Shown here piece after piece: positions 41,486 to 49,842 of a stretch of 64,000 nt of DNA. Below the pieces are notes generated by a model. The model was given only the letters and a program-made list of their open reading frames with translations, made no database searches and had not been told where the DNA came from. Where the stretch lies: contig CBFHRX010000005.1 in the NCBI GenBank assembly GCA_965658355.1, forward strand, positions 1 through 64,000, given 5' to 3'. How positions within the stretch are numbered: the first letter of the stretch is position 1; the number at the start of each line of letters is the position of its first letter. The DNA comes from UBA11891 sp965658355. GTDB taxonomy: Bacteria; Bacteroidota; Bacteroidia; Flavobacteriales; Flavobacteriaceae. A program made the position numbers and the translations under genes.

Positions 41486-41620
41486 TTTATTTTAAGGTCA
41501 CTGAATAATCTAGCAAAAGGAATTCTTAATGATGATTGTTTAGATGTCTTAAAGGAACTGTTTTATGCGGATAGAATTGTCAATAAACTTGCGGTAGAAT
41601 ACAGCCAAGGTGCTCAATAA
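41486..41620 (+). pseudogene. Open frame without start codon (possible gene remnant)
   Basis: Between stops at 41483 and 41618 the frame reads FILRSLNNLAKGILNDDCLD then VLKELFYADRIVNKLAVEYS QGAQ. Composition and helix periodicity look like real protein, yet there is no ATG, GTG or TTG in the frame. It may be the end of a decayed gene, or be initiated at an unusual codon. It fills half of the 280-nt gap between prfB and the metalloprotease. Family not recognised. Confidence 0.3.
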
Positions 41621-41740
41621 TTTTATAGTTTTATAAAAACAGAAATGAATACAGTATTCAATGCGACAAAACGATGTCTTTAAAATGATTCAATCACTAC
41701 CATAATGATCCTCTTTAATACCTTATACAATCAAAAACCC

Positions 41741-44179
41741 ATGAGAATACAACTTCTTTTAATAGTGCTTTTTTCCTTCTCTTTTTCTAAGGGGATGGCC
41801 ATTCAAAAGCGAAAGAAAAAATCGTCTAGTGCAGAAACAATGCAGGCCTCTGTTACCCAAAAATTCAATGGCTTTTTTGCCTTTGAATACGAGGAGTCTA
41901 AAGATAAAATACTACTTAAGGTAGACGATTTAAACAAGGAGTTTCTTTATGTAAACAGTCTTTCTGAAGGGATTGGAAGTAATGACATTGGTTTGGATAG
42001 AGGGAAGTTGGGAGGAAGAAGCATTGTAAAATTTCAGAAAGCAGGGAATAAGTTGCTTCTAATTCAGCCCAACTACAAATACAGGGCATCAACAGACAAT
42101 GAATTGGAGAAAAAATCGGTGCAGCAAGCTTTTGCGAAATCGGTACTTTATGGGTTTCCAATCGTAAAAGAAGCGAAAGGTGCCTATTGGATTGACCTGA
42201 CCCCATTTTTAAAGCAAGATGCCTTCGGGGTGTCGAGGATTTTAAAATCCAAAAAGCAAGGAACGTATAAAGTCGATGCCAGCAGATCAGCCCTTTCTTT
42301 AGAACGAACAAAGGCTTTTCCCAAAAATGTTGAGTTTGAGGTGCTGCTTACGTTTTCTGGGACACCACAAGGAAGAATGTTAGCAGGTGTAGCGCCCAAT
42401 GCAGCTGCCGTTAGTGTTCAGCAGCATCATTCCTTTATAGAATTGCCTGATTCCAATTATAAAAAGCGAAAATTTGATCCAAGAGCTGGCGTGAATGCAT
42501 TGCGATATTACGACTATGCAACCCCCGTAGATCAGCCTACCTTACAGGAGTGGATAGTACGGCATCGATTGGAAAAGAAAGATCCAACTGCTCCAGTGAG
42601 TGAAGCCAAAGAGCCGATTGTCTATTATCTAGATGACGGTACACCAGAACCTGTTCGTTCTGCCCTTTTAGAAGGGGGTAGGTGGTGGAACCAAGCTTTC
42701 GAGGCAATTGGTTATAAAGACGCTTTTCAGGTTAAAATGCTCCCTGAAAACGCAGATCCACTTGATGTACGCTACAATGTGATCCAATGGGTGCATCGTT
42801 CCACTAGGGGGTGGAGTTACGGCAGTAGTGTTGTGGACCCTCGCACAGGAGAAATTATCAAGGGCCATGTCAGCTTGGGAAGCCTTCGTATTCGCCAAGA
42901 TTATATGATTGCGCTTGGATTGACCGAGGCACCCTTTAAAGAGGGGGTTGTAAAACCAGATATGTTGGAAATGGCATTGGCGCGAATTCGTCAATTATCA
43001 GCGCATGAAATCGGACATACCCTTGGTTTCGCTCATAATTTTGCTGCCAGTACCCAAAACAGAGCTTCTGTCATGGATTATCCGCATCCCACTTTACGAT
43101 TGGAGGATGGTAAAATCAGCTACAAAGAGGCGTATGATACCGGAATAGGAGAGTGGGACATTACGACAGTTTCTTACGCCTATAGTGACTTCCCTGAGGG
43201 AGTAGACGAAAAAAGCACCCTTCGTGAAATAATCGAAAAAAGTGAAAAATCCGGACTCACTTTTATGAGTGATCGCGACGCGCGTCCCCTTGGTAGTGCC
43301 CATCCCTACGCACATTTATGGGACAATGGATCAAGCCCTGTAGCCGAATTAGAAAAACTTTTGTCGATTCGGAATCGCGCTTTGAATCAATTCGGATTGG
43401 ACCATCTTCAAGAAGGGGAAACCTATAGTACTCTTGAAGACAGGATGGTTCCCTTGTACTTGTTGCATCGCTATCAAGTAGAAGCTGTCAGTAAATTAAT
43501 TGGAGGGCAACTTTATGAATATGCCGTAAAGGGATCTAAAATATACACGACCTCTGCTGTAGCTAAAGAACTTCAAAAAGAAGCGCTGGCTGGTTTTTTG
43601 AATAGCCTCAATCCAAAACAGCTGCTTTTGCCCGAAAAATTCAGAAGCCTTATCCCACCTCGTTCTTTTGGAAATAGTCGCTCACGTGAGAGTTTTAAAA
43701 GTCAAACAGGGGTTGCTTTCGATCATTTAAGTTTGGCACAAACACTTGCCAACGCTCAATTTAGTATGCTTTTTCACCCTGAGAGGGTCAATAGATTGGT
43801 ACAGCAAAAAGCATTTGACGAATCCCAATTGGGATTGGAGGATGTCATGGCGTCAGTTTGGAAAGAAGTCTATGCAACTAAGGCTCGTGAATACGATGAA
43901 TATATAATTCAACAAATATTACAAGATGAAGTTGTTAATCGATTGATTCAATTGCATCTAAGTAAAATAATATACCCACAAGTTAGGGCTGAGGTTCAGG
44001 CGTTTTTTAACCGTATTATGCAAGACTCTCAGCAAAGCGGAAAATCTCCTTATGCTCAGTATTTGGCTCAAAAGATAAAATCCTACTTGGCTGACCCTAC
44101 AGCCTACACACAGAATACAACCCCTAAAATCCCCGATGGCTCTCCTATTGGATCTTATCAATGCTCTTTTTCTAACTAA
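41741..44179 (+). CDS. Exported zinc metalloprotease (metzincin, DUF5117-type)
   Basis: 812 residues from ATG 41741, which starts the signal peptide (RIQLLLIVLFSFSFSKGMA); an upstream ATG at 41705 adds a tail before it. The N-terminal third (FNGFFAFEYEESKDKILLKV, GLDRGKLGGRSIVKFQ) is the domain that precedes the catalytic unit in this family. Zinc motif HEIGHTLGFAHN: His422, Glu423, His426, His432, with the metzincin Met-turn SVMDYP. The C-terminal part is helical. Members occur widely in Bacteroidota with unknown substrates. It is followed 10 nt later by a prolyl oligopeptidase. Confidence 0.88.
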   Translation: MRIQLLLIVLFSFSFSKGMAIQKRKKKSSSAETMQASVTQKFNGFFAFEYEESKDKILLKVDDLNKEFLYVNSLSEGIGSNDIGLDRGKLGGRSIVKFQKAGNKLLLIQPNYKYRASTDNELEKKSVQQAFAKSVLYGFPIVKEAKGAYWIDLTPFLKQDAFGVSRILKSKKQGTYKVDASRSALSLERTKAFPKNVEFEVLLTFSGTPQGRMLAGVAPNAAAVSVQQHHSFIELPDSNYKKRKFDPRAGVNALRYYDYATPVDQPTLQEWIVRHRLEKKDPTAPVSEAKEPIVYYLDDGTPEPVRSALLEGGRWWNQAFEAIGYKDAFQVKMLPENADPLDVRYNVIQWVHRSTRGWSYGSSVVDPRTGEIIKGHVSLGSLRIRQDYMIALGLTEAPFKEGVVKPDMLEMALARIRQLSAHEIGHTLGFAHNFAASTQNRASVMDYPHPTLRLEDGKISYKEAYDTGIGEWDITTVSYAYSDFPEGVDEKSTLREIIEKSEKSGLTFMSDRDARPLGSAHPYAHLWDNGSSPVAELEKLLSIRNRALNQFGLDHLQEGETYSTLEDRMVPLYLLHRYQVEAVSKLIGGQLYEYAVKGSKIYTTSAVAKELQKEALAGFLNSLNPKQLLLPEKFRSLIPPRSFGNSRSRESFKSQTGVAFDHLSLAQTLANAQFSMLFHPERVNRLVQQKAFDESQLGLEDVMASVWKEVYATKAREYDEYIIQQILQDEVVNRLIQLHLSKIIYPQVRAEVQAFFNRIMQDSQQSGKSPYAQYLAQKIKSYLADPTAYTQNTTPKIPDGSPIGSYQCSFSN

Positions 44180-44189
44180 TAAACCTACC

Positions 44190-46316
44190 ATGAAATCATT
44201 TATGTACACCTGTATCGGGACCGCTTTATTAATGTCTTGCCAATCTAACAAAAAGATGACCTCACCTAAAAACCTAATTCCTCCTGTAGCCGATAAAATA
44301 GAATATCAGCACAAAATTCATGATGATATTCGCGTTGATAACTATTATTGGTTGCGCGAGCGAGACAATCCGGAAGTCATAGATTATCTCGAAAGAGAAA
44401 ATGACTATTACACCAAAATGACTGCTCATACAGAAGGACTTAAGGAGGATTTATTTGAAGAGATGAAGGCGCGCATCAAAGAAGAAGACACTTCTGTCCC
44501 TTATTTCTACAATGGCTATTGGTACATAACGCGCTATGAAAAAGGAAAAGAGTATCCTATTTACACACGTAAAAAAGGGTCTCTGACAGCTACAGAGGAA
44601 TTGCTGTTTGATTGCAATGAAATGGCAAAAGGGACCGATTATTTTCAATTGACAGGAATCAATGTGAGTCCTGACAATAGCAAGGTCGCCTTTGGACTTG
44701 ATGTTGTATCCAGACGACAGTACACGCTGTATATAAAAGACCTTACTACCGATAAACTTTTGGAAACAGCACTTGAAAATACCACAGGTGGAAGCGTATG
44801 GGATGCTTCGGGACAGTATTTGTTTTATACCAATAAAGACCCTGAGACCTTACGGACAGAAATAATTTATCGCCACGACTTAAAGAATCCCGAGGCGGAG
44901 GATTTTGTCGTGTATGAAGAAAAAGACCCCACCTTTTCGGTTGGCGTAGGCTTGTCTAAATCCCGACAGTTTATCTCTATTTATTCCTATAGTACCTTGA
45001 CATCAGAGCAGCGTTTTTTAGCGGCGAATAACCCAAAGGGAGATTTTCAATTGATACAAAAGCGCATTCGAGGGGTCGAATATTCTGCAGCCCATTTTGA
45101 AGATCATTTCTTTATTACAACCAATGCTGACGGGGCTTTTAATTTTAAGATTGTAAAAGCGCCTGTCACAAGCCCTTCTAAAGAAAATTGGGTGGACTGG
45201 ATTCCTCATCAAAAGGAGGTTCTTATTGAAGATATTGAATTGTTTCGGGAGTATTGGGTGCTCAATAAACGTACGAATGGTTTAAGTGAAATTGAGGTTA
45301 ATCGTTGGGATGGATCGGAACAATATGCCATTCCGTTGGAGGGAGAAACCTACACTACTTACATCGGGTATAATCCTCAATATGACACTCAATTGCTTCG
45401 CTATGGCTATAATTCGTTAAAAACGCCAAGTTCGGTCATTGAATTTGATATGAGTAGCCGATCACAAACGGTTTTAAAAACACAGGAAGTAGTAGATCCT
45501 AATTTTGATTCCAATAATTATATCGAAGAGCGACACTGGGCAACGGCAAGGGACGGTGCGAAAATTCCAATTTCTTTGATTTATCATAAAAAAACAAAGA
45601 TCAATAAAAACACGCCCCTTTTACAATATTCCTATGGCTCCTATGGTAGTACTATAGACCCCAATTTTTCATCTACTCGATTGAGTTTATTAGATCGAGG
45701 ATTTGTGTATGCAATTGCTCATATAAGAGGCGGGGAATATATGGGAAGGGAATGGTATGAAAAAGGGAAGCTTCTTTTTAAGAAAAACACCTTTAACGAT
45801 TTTGTTGATTGTTCAAAGTATCTGATTGAAAAAGAATATACTTCAGCAGACCATTTGTATGCCTATGGGGGGTCCGCAGGGGGATTGTTAATGGGAGCCG
45901 TTATCAACCAAGCGGCAGCATTATACAAGGGCGTAATCGCCGCTGTTCCTTTTGTGGATGTTGTTACCACCATGCTTGATTCTTCAATACCCTTAACAAC
46001 CTATGAATACGACGAATGGGGGGATCCCAACGATAAAACCTATTATGAATACATGAAATCGTATTCCCCTTATGATCAGGTGACCGAAAAAGGCTATCCG
46101 AATTTGTTGGTAACAACAGGATATCACGATTCTCAAGTTCAATATTGGGAGCCGGCAAAATGGGTGGCTTTGTTACGAGAAAAGAAGACCGATGATAATG
46201 TATTATTTTTACATACTAATATGAAGGCAGGACATGGGGGTGCTTCAGGACGTTTTAGTTATTTAAAAGAACTCGCCGACAAGTTTGCTTTTCTTCTTGA
46301 ATTAGAGAGGGATTAA
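44190..46316 (+). CDS. Prolyl oligopeptidase (S9A), lipoprotein
   Basis: 708 residues from ATG 44190 (lipoprotein signal KSFMYTCIGTALLMSC, lipobox LMSC). N-terminal beta-propeller (RVDNYYWLRERDNPEVIDYL start typical of S9A/oligopeptidase B), then the alpha/beta-hydrolase: oxyanion-side SYGSYG, nucleophile GGSAGGLLMG (Ser562), acid in TTGYHDSQVQYWEP (Asp) and His in MKAGHGG. It cleaves short peptides after Pro or basic residues. Placement 10 nt after an exported metalloprotease suggests a peptide-use operon. Confidence 0.92.
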   Translation: MKSFMYTCIGTALLMSCQSNKKMTSPKNLIPPVADKIEYQHKIHDDIRVDNYYWLRERDNPEVIDYLERENDYYTKMTAHTEGLKEDLFEEMKARIKEEDTSVPYFYNGYWYITRYEKGKEYPIYTRKKGSLTATEELLFDCNEMAKGTDYFQLTGINVSPDNSKVAFGLDVVSRRQYTLYIKDLTTDKLLETALENTTGGSVWDASGQYLFYTNKDPETLRTEIIYRHDLKNPEAEDFVVYEEKDPTFSVGVGLSKSRQFISIYSYSTLTSEQRFLAANNPKGDFQLIQKRIRGVEYSAAHFEDHFFITTNADGAFNFKIVKAPVTSPSKENWVDWIPHQKEVLIEDIELFREYWVLNKRTNGLSEIEVNRWDGSEQYAIPLEGETYTTYIGYNPQYDTQLLRYGYNSLKTPSSVIEFDMSSRSQTVLKTQEVVDPNFDSNNYIEERHWATARDGAKIPISLIYHKKTKINKNTPLLQYSYGSYGSTIDPNFSSTRLSLLDRGFVYAIAHIRGGEYMGREWYEKGKLLFKKNTFNDFVDCSKYLIEKEYTSADHLYAYGGSAGGLLMGAVINQAAALYKGVIAAVPFVDVVTTMLDSSIPLTTYEYDEWGDPNDKTYYEYMKSYSPYDQVTEKGYPNLLVTTGYHDSQVQYWEPAKWVALLREKKTDDNVLFLHTNMKAGHGGASGRFSYLKELADKFAFLLELERD

Positions 46317-46332
46317 AAAGTCATTTTTTTTG

Positions 46333-46340
46333 TAAATTTG
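46333..46340 (+). promoter_or_regulatory. -7 box of the two-gene PLP operon
   Basis: TAAATTTG, exact TAnnTTTG, 35 nt before the GTG start at 46376. Confidence 0.5.
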
Positions 46341-46375
46341 CGCAACTGTAATTAAGCAAATTAAATTCGCTCTTA

Positions 46376-47392
46376 GTGAACGTACACAATTCGATATTAG
46401 AGTTAGTAGGAAATACTCCACTTATTCGACTCAATACAGTAACAAAAGATTTCCCAGGAAGTTACTTCTCAAAATTTGAAGCCTTTAACCCAGGCCACTC
46501 TAATAAGGACCGAATTGCGATTCATATCATTGAGCAAGCAGAGCGATCGGGCTTGTTAAAACCTGGAAGCACAGTCATAGAAACAACCTCGGGGAATACT
46601 GGTTTTAGCCTAGCGATGGTATGTCAAATTAAGGGGTATCAGTGTATATTAGCGGTCACCTCAAAGTCCTCCAAGGATAAAATTGAAATGTTACGTTCTT
46701 TGGGTGCCAAAGTTCATGTTTGCCCCGCAAATGTAAAAGCGGATGATCCAAGATCGTATTATCAGGTAGCCAAGCGACTACACACTGAAATAAAAGATTC
46801 TGTATACATAAATCAATATTTCAATGCTTTAAATACAGAAGCCCATTACTTAACCACAGGGCCAGAAATTTGGGAACAAACAGAAGGAAAGATTACCCAC
46901 CTAGTTGCGAGTAGTGGAACAGGAGGTACTATCTCAGGTTCTGCTCGTTATTTAAAGGAGCAAAATCCAGATATTCAAATAGTTGGGGTAGATGCTTATG
47001 GTTCTGTATTAAAGAAATATCATGAAACGGGTGAGCTCGACACCAACGAAATTTATCCCTATAGAATAGAAGGTTTAGGAAAGAATTTAATCCCTACAGC
47101 CACCGATTTTGAGGCTATAGACCTTTTCGAAAAGGTTACGGATGAAGAAAGTGCTCATTCCGCTCGTGAGATCACACAAACCGAAGGGATGTTTGTAGGG
47201 TATACCTCAGGAGCTGCGCTGCAAGCCGTAAAGCAATTGAACGCGCAACATTATTTTGATGAAAAAAGCCATGTCGTAATCATCTTTCCCGACCATGGTT
47301 CAAAATACATTAGTAAAATATACAGTGAAGAATGGATGGTTGCACAAGGCTTTTTAGATCTAGCCCACAGCAATACAAAAAATGAAGTGTGA
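46376..47392 (+). CDS. Cysteine synthase-like PLP enzyme (putative cysteate synthase)
   Basis: 338 residues with a GTG start. Fold-II PLP enzyme: aldimine Lys44 in FNPGHSNKDRIA (usual NPGGSVKDR altered to GHSN), substrate loop ETTSGNTGFSLA, phosphate loop SSGTGGTISG, and the C-terminal DHGSKYISK. The changed aldimine neighbourhood and the partner gene, a serine-palmitoyltransferase-like enzyme, fit the Bacteroidota cysteate synthase that makes L-cysteate from phosphoserine and sulfite. Ordinary cysteine synthase or cystathionine beta-synthase remain possible. The next gene starts 19 nt after its stop. Confidence 0.8.
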   Translation: MNVHNSILELVGNTPLIRLNTVTKDFPGSYFSKFEAFNPGHSNKDRIAIHIIEQAERSGLLKPGSTVIETTSGNTGFSLAMVCQIKGYQCILAVTSKSSKDKIEMLRSLGAKVHVCPANVKADDPRSYYQVAKRLHTEIKDSVYINQYFNALNTEAHYLTTGPEIWEQTEGKITHLVASSGTGGTISGSARYLKEQNPDIQIVGVDAYGSVLKKYHETGELDTNEIYPYRIEGLGKNLIPTATDFEAIDLFEKVTDEESAHSAREITQTEGMFVGYTSGAALQAVKQLNAQHYFDEKSHVVIIFPDHGSKYISKIYSEEWMVAQGFLDLAHSNTKNEV

Positions 47393-47411
47393 GATAAAAA
47401 AAGAAGAGATT

Positions 47412-48662
47412 ATGAAAGATTTATTTGATCGAATATTAGCAAACAAAGGGCCTCTAGGCAAATGGGCAGACCATGCCGAGGGGTATTTTGTTTTTCCAAA
47501 ATTGGAAGGCCCAATTTCGAATAGAATGCACTTTCAAGGCAAAGAGGTGATTACTTGGAGTGTAAATGACTATTTAGGTCTGGCCAACCACCCAGAAATC
47601 CGAGAAGTAGATGCAGCAGCAGCAGCGGAATACGGATCTGCCTACCCAATGGGGGCTAGAATGATGTCTGGTCACACAGAATTGCACGAGCAATTAGAAC
47701 AAGAATTAGCAGCCTTCGTCAACAAAGAAGCGGCTTATCTACTAAATTTTGGATACCAAGGGATTTTATCAACGATTGATACTTTGGTGTCTAAAAATGA
47801 TGTTATTGTATATGATGTTGATGCCCATGCTTGTATTATAGACGGGGTTCGTTTGCACTTAGGAAAGCGTTTTACTTATAAACACAATGATGTAGAAAGC
47901 TTGGAAAAAAACCTTTTGCGCGCAACGAAAGTGGCGGAACAAACCGGGGGAGGTATTTTAGTGATCTCTGAGGGCGTTTTTGGGATGCGAGGAGAGCAAG
48001 GGAAGCTAAAAGAAATTGCAGCCTTAAAAGCCAAATATAACTTTCGCTTTTTGGTAGATGATGCCCATGGTTTTGGAACCTTAGGGGCGAATGGTGCTGG
48101 GGCTGGTGTCGAGCAAGGAGTGCAAGATGAAATAGATGTTTATTTTGCCACTTTTGCAAAATCAATGGCATCAACAGGGGCTTTTATAGCAGCTGATCAA
48201 GAAATCATAAATTTTCTTAAATACAATATGCGTTCTCAAATGTTCGCCAAGTCTTTACAAATGGTTTTAGTTAAGGGAGCATTGAAGCGCCTGGATATGC
48301 TAAGAAGTCGTCCAGAGTTAAAAGCAAAACTTTGGGAGAATGTTGAGGCACTTCAATCCGGACTCAAGGAAAGAGGATTCGATATTGGTTCTACACAAAG
48401 TTGTGTGACGCCTGTTTATCTTAAAGGCTCTATCCCTGAAGCCATGGTTTTAGTTCGGGATCTAAGAGAAAACTTTGGAATTTTTTGTTCCATAGTAGTG
48501 TATCCTGTGATTCCGAAAGGGTTGATCCTATTGCGCCTCATTCCTACTGCTTCCCATAATCTTGAAGATGTAGCGATAACGTTAGAGGCCTTCTCAAGTA
48601 TTCGAGAAAGACTCGAAAGCGGGGTTTACAAAAGACAATCAGAAGCAATACAAACCGCCTAG
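47412..48662 (+). CDS. Alpha-oxoamine synthase family (putative cysteate acyltransferase)
   Basis: 416 residues from ATG 47412 (KDLFDRILANKGPLGKWADH); an overlapping ATG at 47382 is open but adds residues foreign to the family. Fold-I PLP enzyme: NDYLGLANHPEI, GARMMSGHTELHEQLEQELA, DDAHGFGTLG and aldimine Lys250 in ATFAKSMASTGAF. This is the serine palmitoyltransferase / KBL / BioF group. Next to a cysteate-synthase-like gene it best fits the enzyme that condenses cysteate with an acyl thioester to 3-ketocapnine in sulfonolipid synthesis. KBL or SPT function is the alternative. The TAG interlocks with the dnaN stop by 4 nt. Confidence 0.8.
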   Translation: MKDLFDRILANKGPLGKWADHAEGYFVFPKLEGPISNRMHFQGKEVITWSVNDYLGLANHPEIREVDAAAAAEYGSAYPMGARMMSGHTELHEQLEQELAAFVNKEAAYLLNFGYQGILSTIDTLVSKNDVIVYDVDAHACIIDGVRLHLGKRFTYKHNDVESLEKNLLRATKVAEQTGGGILVISEGVFGMRGEQGKLKEIAALKAKYNFRFLVDDAHGFGTLGANGAGAGVEQGVQDEIDVYFATFAKSMASTGAFIAADQEIINFLKYNMRSQMFAKSLQMVLVKGALKRLDMLRSRPELKAKLWENVEALQSGLKERGFDIGSTQSCVTPVYLKGSIPEAMVLVRDLRENFGIFCSIVVYPVIPKGLILLRLIPTASHNLEDVAITLEAFSSIRERLESGVYKRQSEAIQTA

Positions 48663-49777
48663 TCATTCAGCATAACCGGCATCACGAGCATGGTTACCTC
48701 TTCGCCTTCTTCGGTCCCATCAAGTGGGGTGAGTATCCCCGCTCTATTCGGCAAAGACATCGCTATTTGAATACTTTCTGATTGCAGATTGTTGAGCATT
48801 TCAATTAAAAAGCGTGAATTAAATCCGATTTGAATGTCATCTCCTTGATAGTCGCATTCAAGTCTTTCTTCGGCTTTATTGCTAAAATCAAAATCTTCAG
48901 CTGATATCTGGAGGGCACTACCTGCGATTTTCAATCGAATCTGATGGGTTGTCTTGTTGGAAAAAATACTGACACGGCGGACAGAATTGAGCAGTACATT
49001 TCGATCTATCTCAAGTAAATTTGGATTTTCCTTAGGGATCACAGCCTCGTAATTGGGGTATTTACCGTCCACTAATCGACAGGTTAATGTGGTTTCTCCA
49101 AATCGAAACTGAGCATTGGTCTCGTTGAATTCTATACGGATTGTTTCTTCGCTTCCTTGAAGAATTGTTTTCAGTAATTGCAACGGCTTCTTGGGCATGA
49201 TAAATTCTGAGCTTTGCTCAGAAGTAAGATCCGTACGTCGGTATTTTACAAGTTTGTGTGCATCGGTTGCAACAAAGGTTAAACCCGTGCTGTCAAACTG
49301 AAAAAAAACACCACTCATAACGGGTCTTAGGTCATCATTTCCAGAGGCAAATAGGGTCGTGTTAATCGCTGTTGAAAGGGTATCCCCCATGATCTCCGTT
49401 TGAATGGGGTCGGCCACATGTGCTGCTCGTGGGAATTCATCTCCTGGTACATAGGCCACTGCATACTTTCCATTATTGGCACTTATCTCTATCGTGTTTG
49501 ATTCTGTTTTTAAAAACGTCAAAGGTTGTTCTGGAAATGTCTTTAATGTATCTGTTATGAGACGTGCTGGAAGTGCTAGCGCCCCTTTGTCTGATCCTTC
49601 CACCGTTATTTTAGTAGAAAGAGTCGTTTCAAGATCAGAAGCGGTAAGCGTCAAAACACTGTCTTGTACTTCGAATAAGATATTATCAAGGATGGGTAGG
49701 GTGTTGGTGTTGTTAACCACCCCCCCTAAAACTTGTAACTCTTTGAGTAAAGCCGAACTAGAAACAATAAACTTCAT
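48659..49777 (-). CDS. dnaN: DNA polymerase III beta subunit (sliding clamp)
   Basis: 372 residues from ATG 49777 (KFIVSSSALLKELQVLGGVV); the -7 box at 49793-49800 covers the upstream TTG, which excludes it. Three clamp domains can be followed: LPILDNILFEV, FIMPKKPLQLLKTIL and the C-terminal LLVMPV-type strand MLVMPVMLND. The ring holds polymerase on DNA. It lies 65 nt downstream of gldG on the same strand with its own promoter. dnaA is not nearby, so it is not at a classical origin cluster. Confidence 0.96.
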   Translation of the reverse strand: MKFIVSSSALLKELQVLGGVVNNTNTLPILDNILFEVQDSVLTLTASDLETTLSTKITVEGSDKGALALPARLITDTLKTFPEQPLTFLKTESNTIEISANNGKYAVAYVPGDEFPRAAHVADPIQTEIMGDTLSTAINTTLFASGNDDLRPVMSGVFFQFDSTGLTFVATDAHKLVKYRRTDLTSEQSSEFIMPKKPLQLLKTILQGSEETIRIEFNETNAQFRFGETTLTCRLVDGKYPNYEAVIPKENPNLLEIDRNVLLNSVRRVSIFSNKTTHQIRLKIAGSALQISAEDFDFSNKAEERLECDYQGDDIQIGFNSRFLIEMLNNLQSESIQIAMSLPNRAGILTPLDGTEEGEEVTMLVMPVMLND

Positions 49778-49792
49778 ATTTAAGGTTTTTTC

Positions 49793-49800
49793 CAAATATA
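49793..49800 (-). promoter_or_regulatory. -7 box of dnaN
   Basis: TATATTTG on the minus strand, exact match, 15 nt before ATG 49777. Confidence 0.5.
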
Positions 49801-49842
49801 TTGGAATTGATAGGGGAGTGGAAATAAATTTATCCCAACTTA

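Noticed and set aside
41916..42311. 131-residue minus-strand frame inside the metalloprotease
   Set aside because: Antisense shadow of a conserved exported protein, with no start signals.
48659..49777. Replication origin beside dnaN
   Set aside because: No dnaA gene and no cluster of DnaA boxes (TTATNCACA) was noticed nearby.
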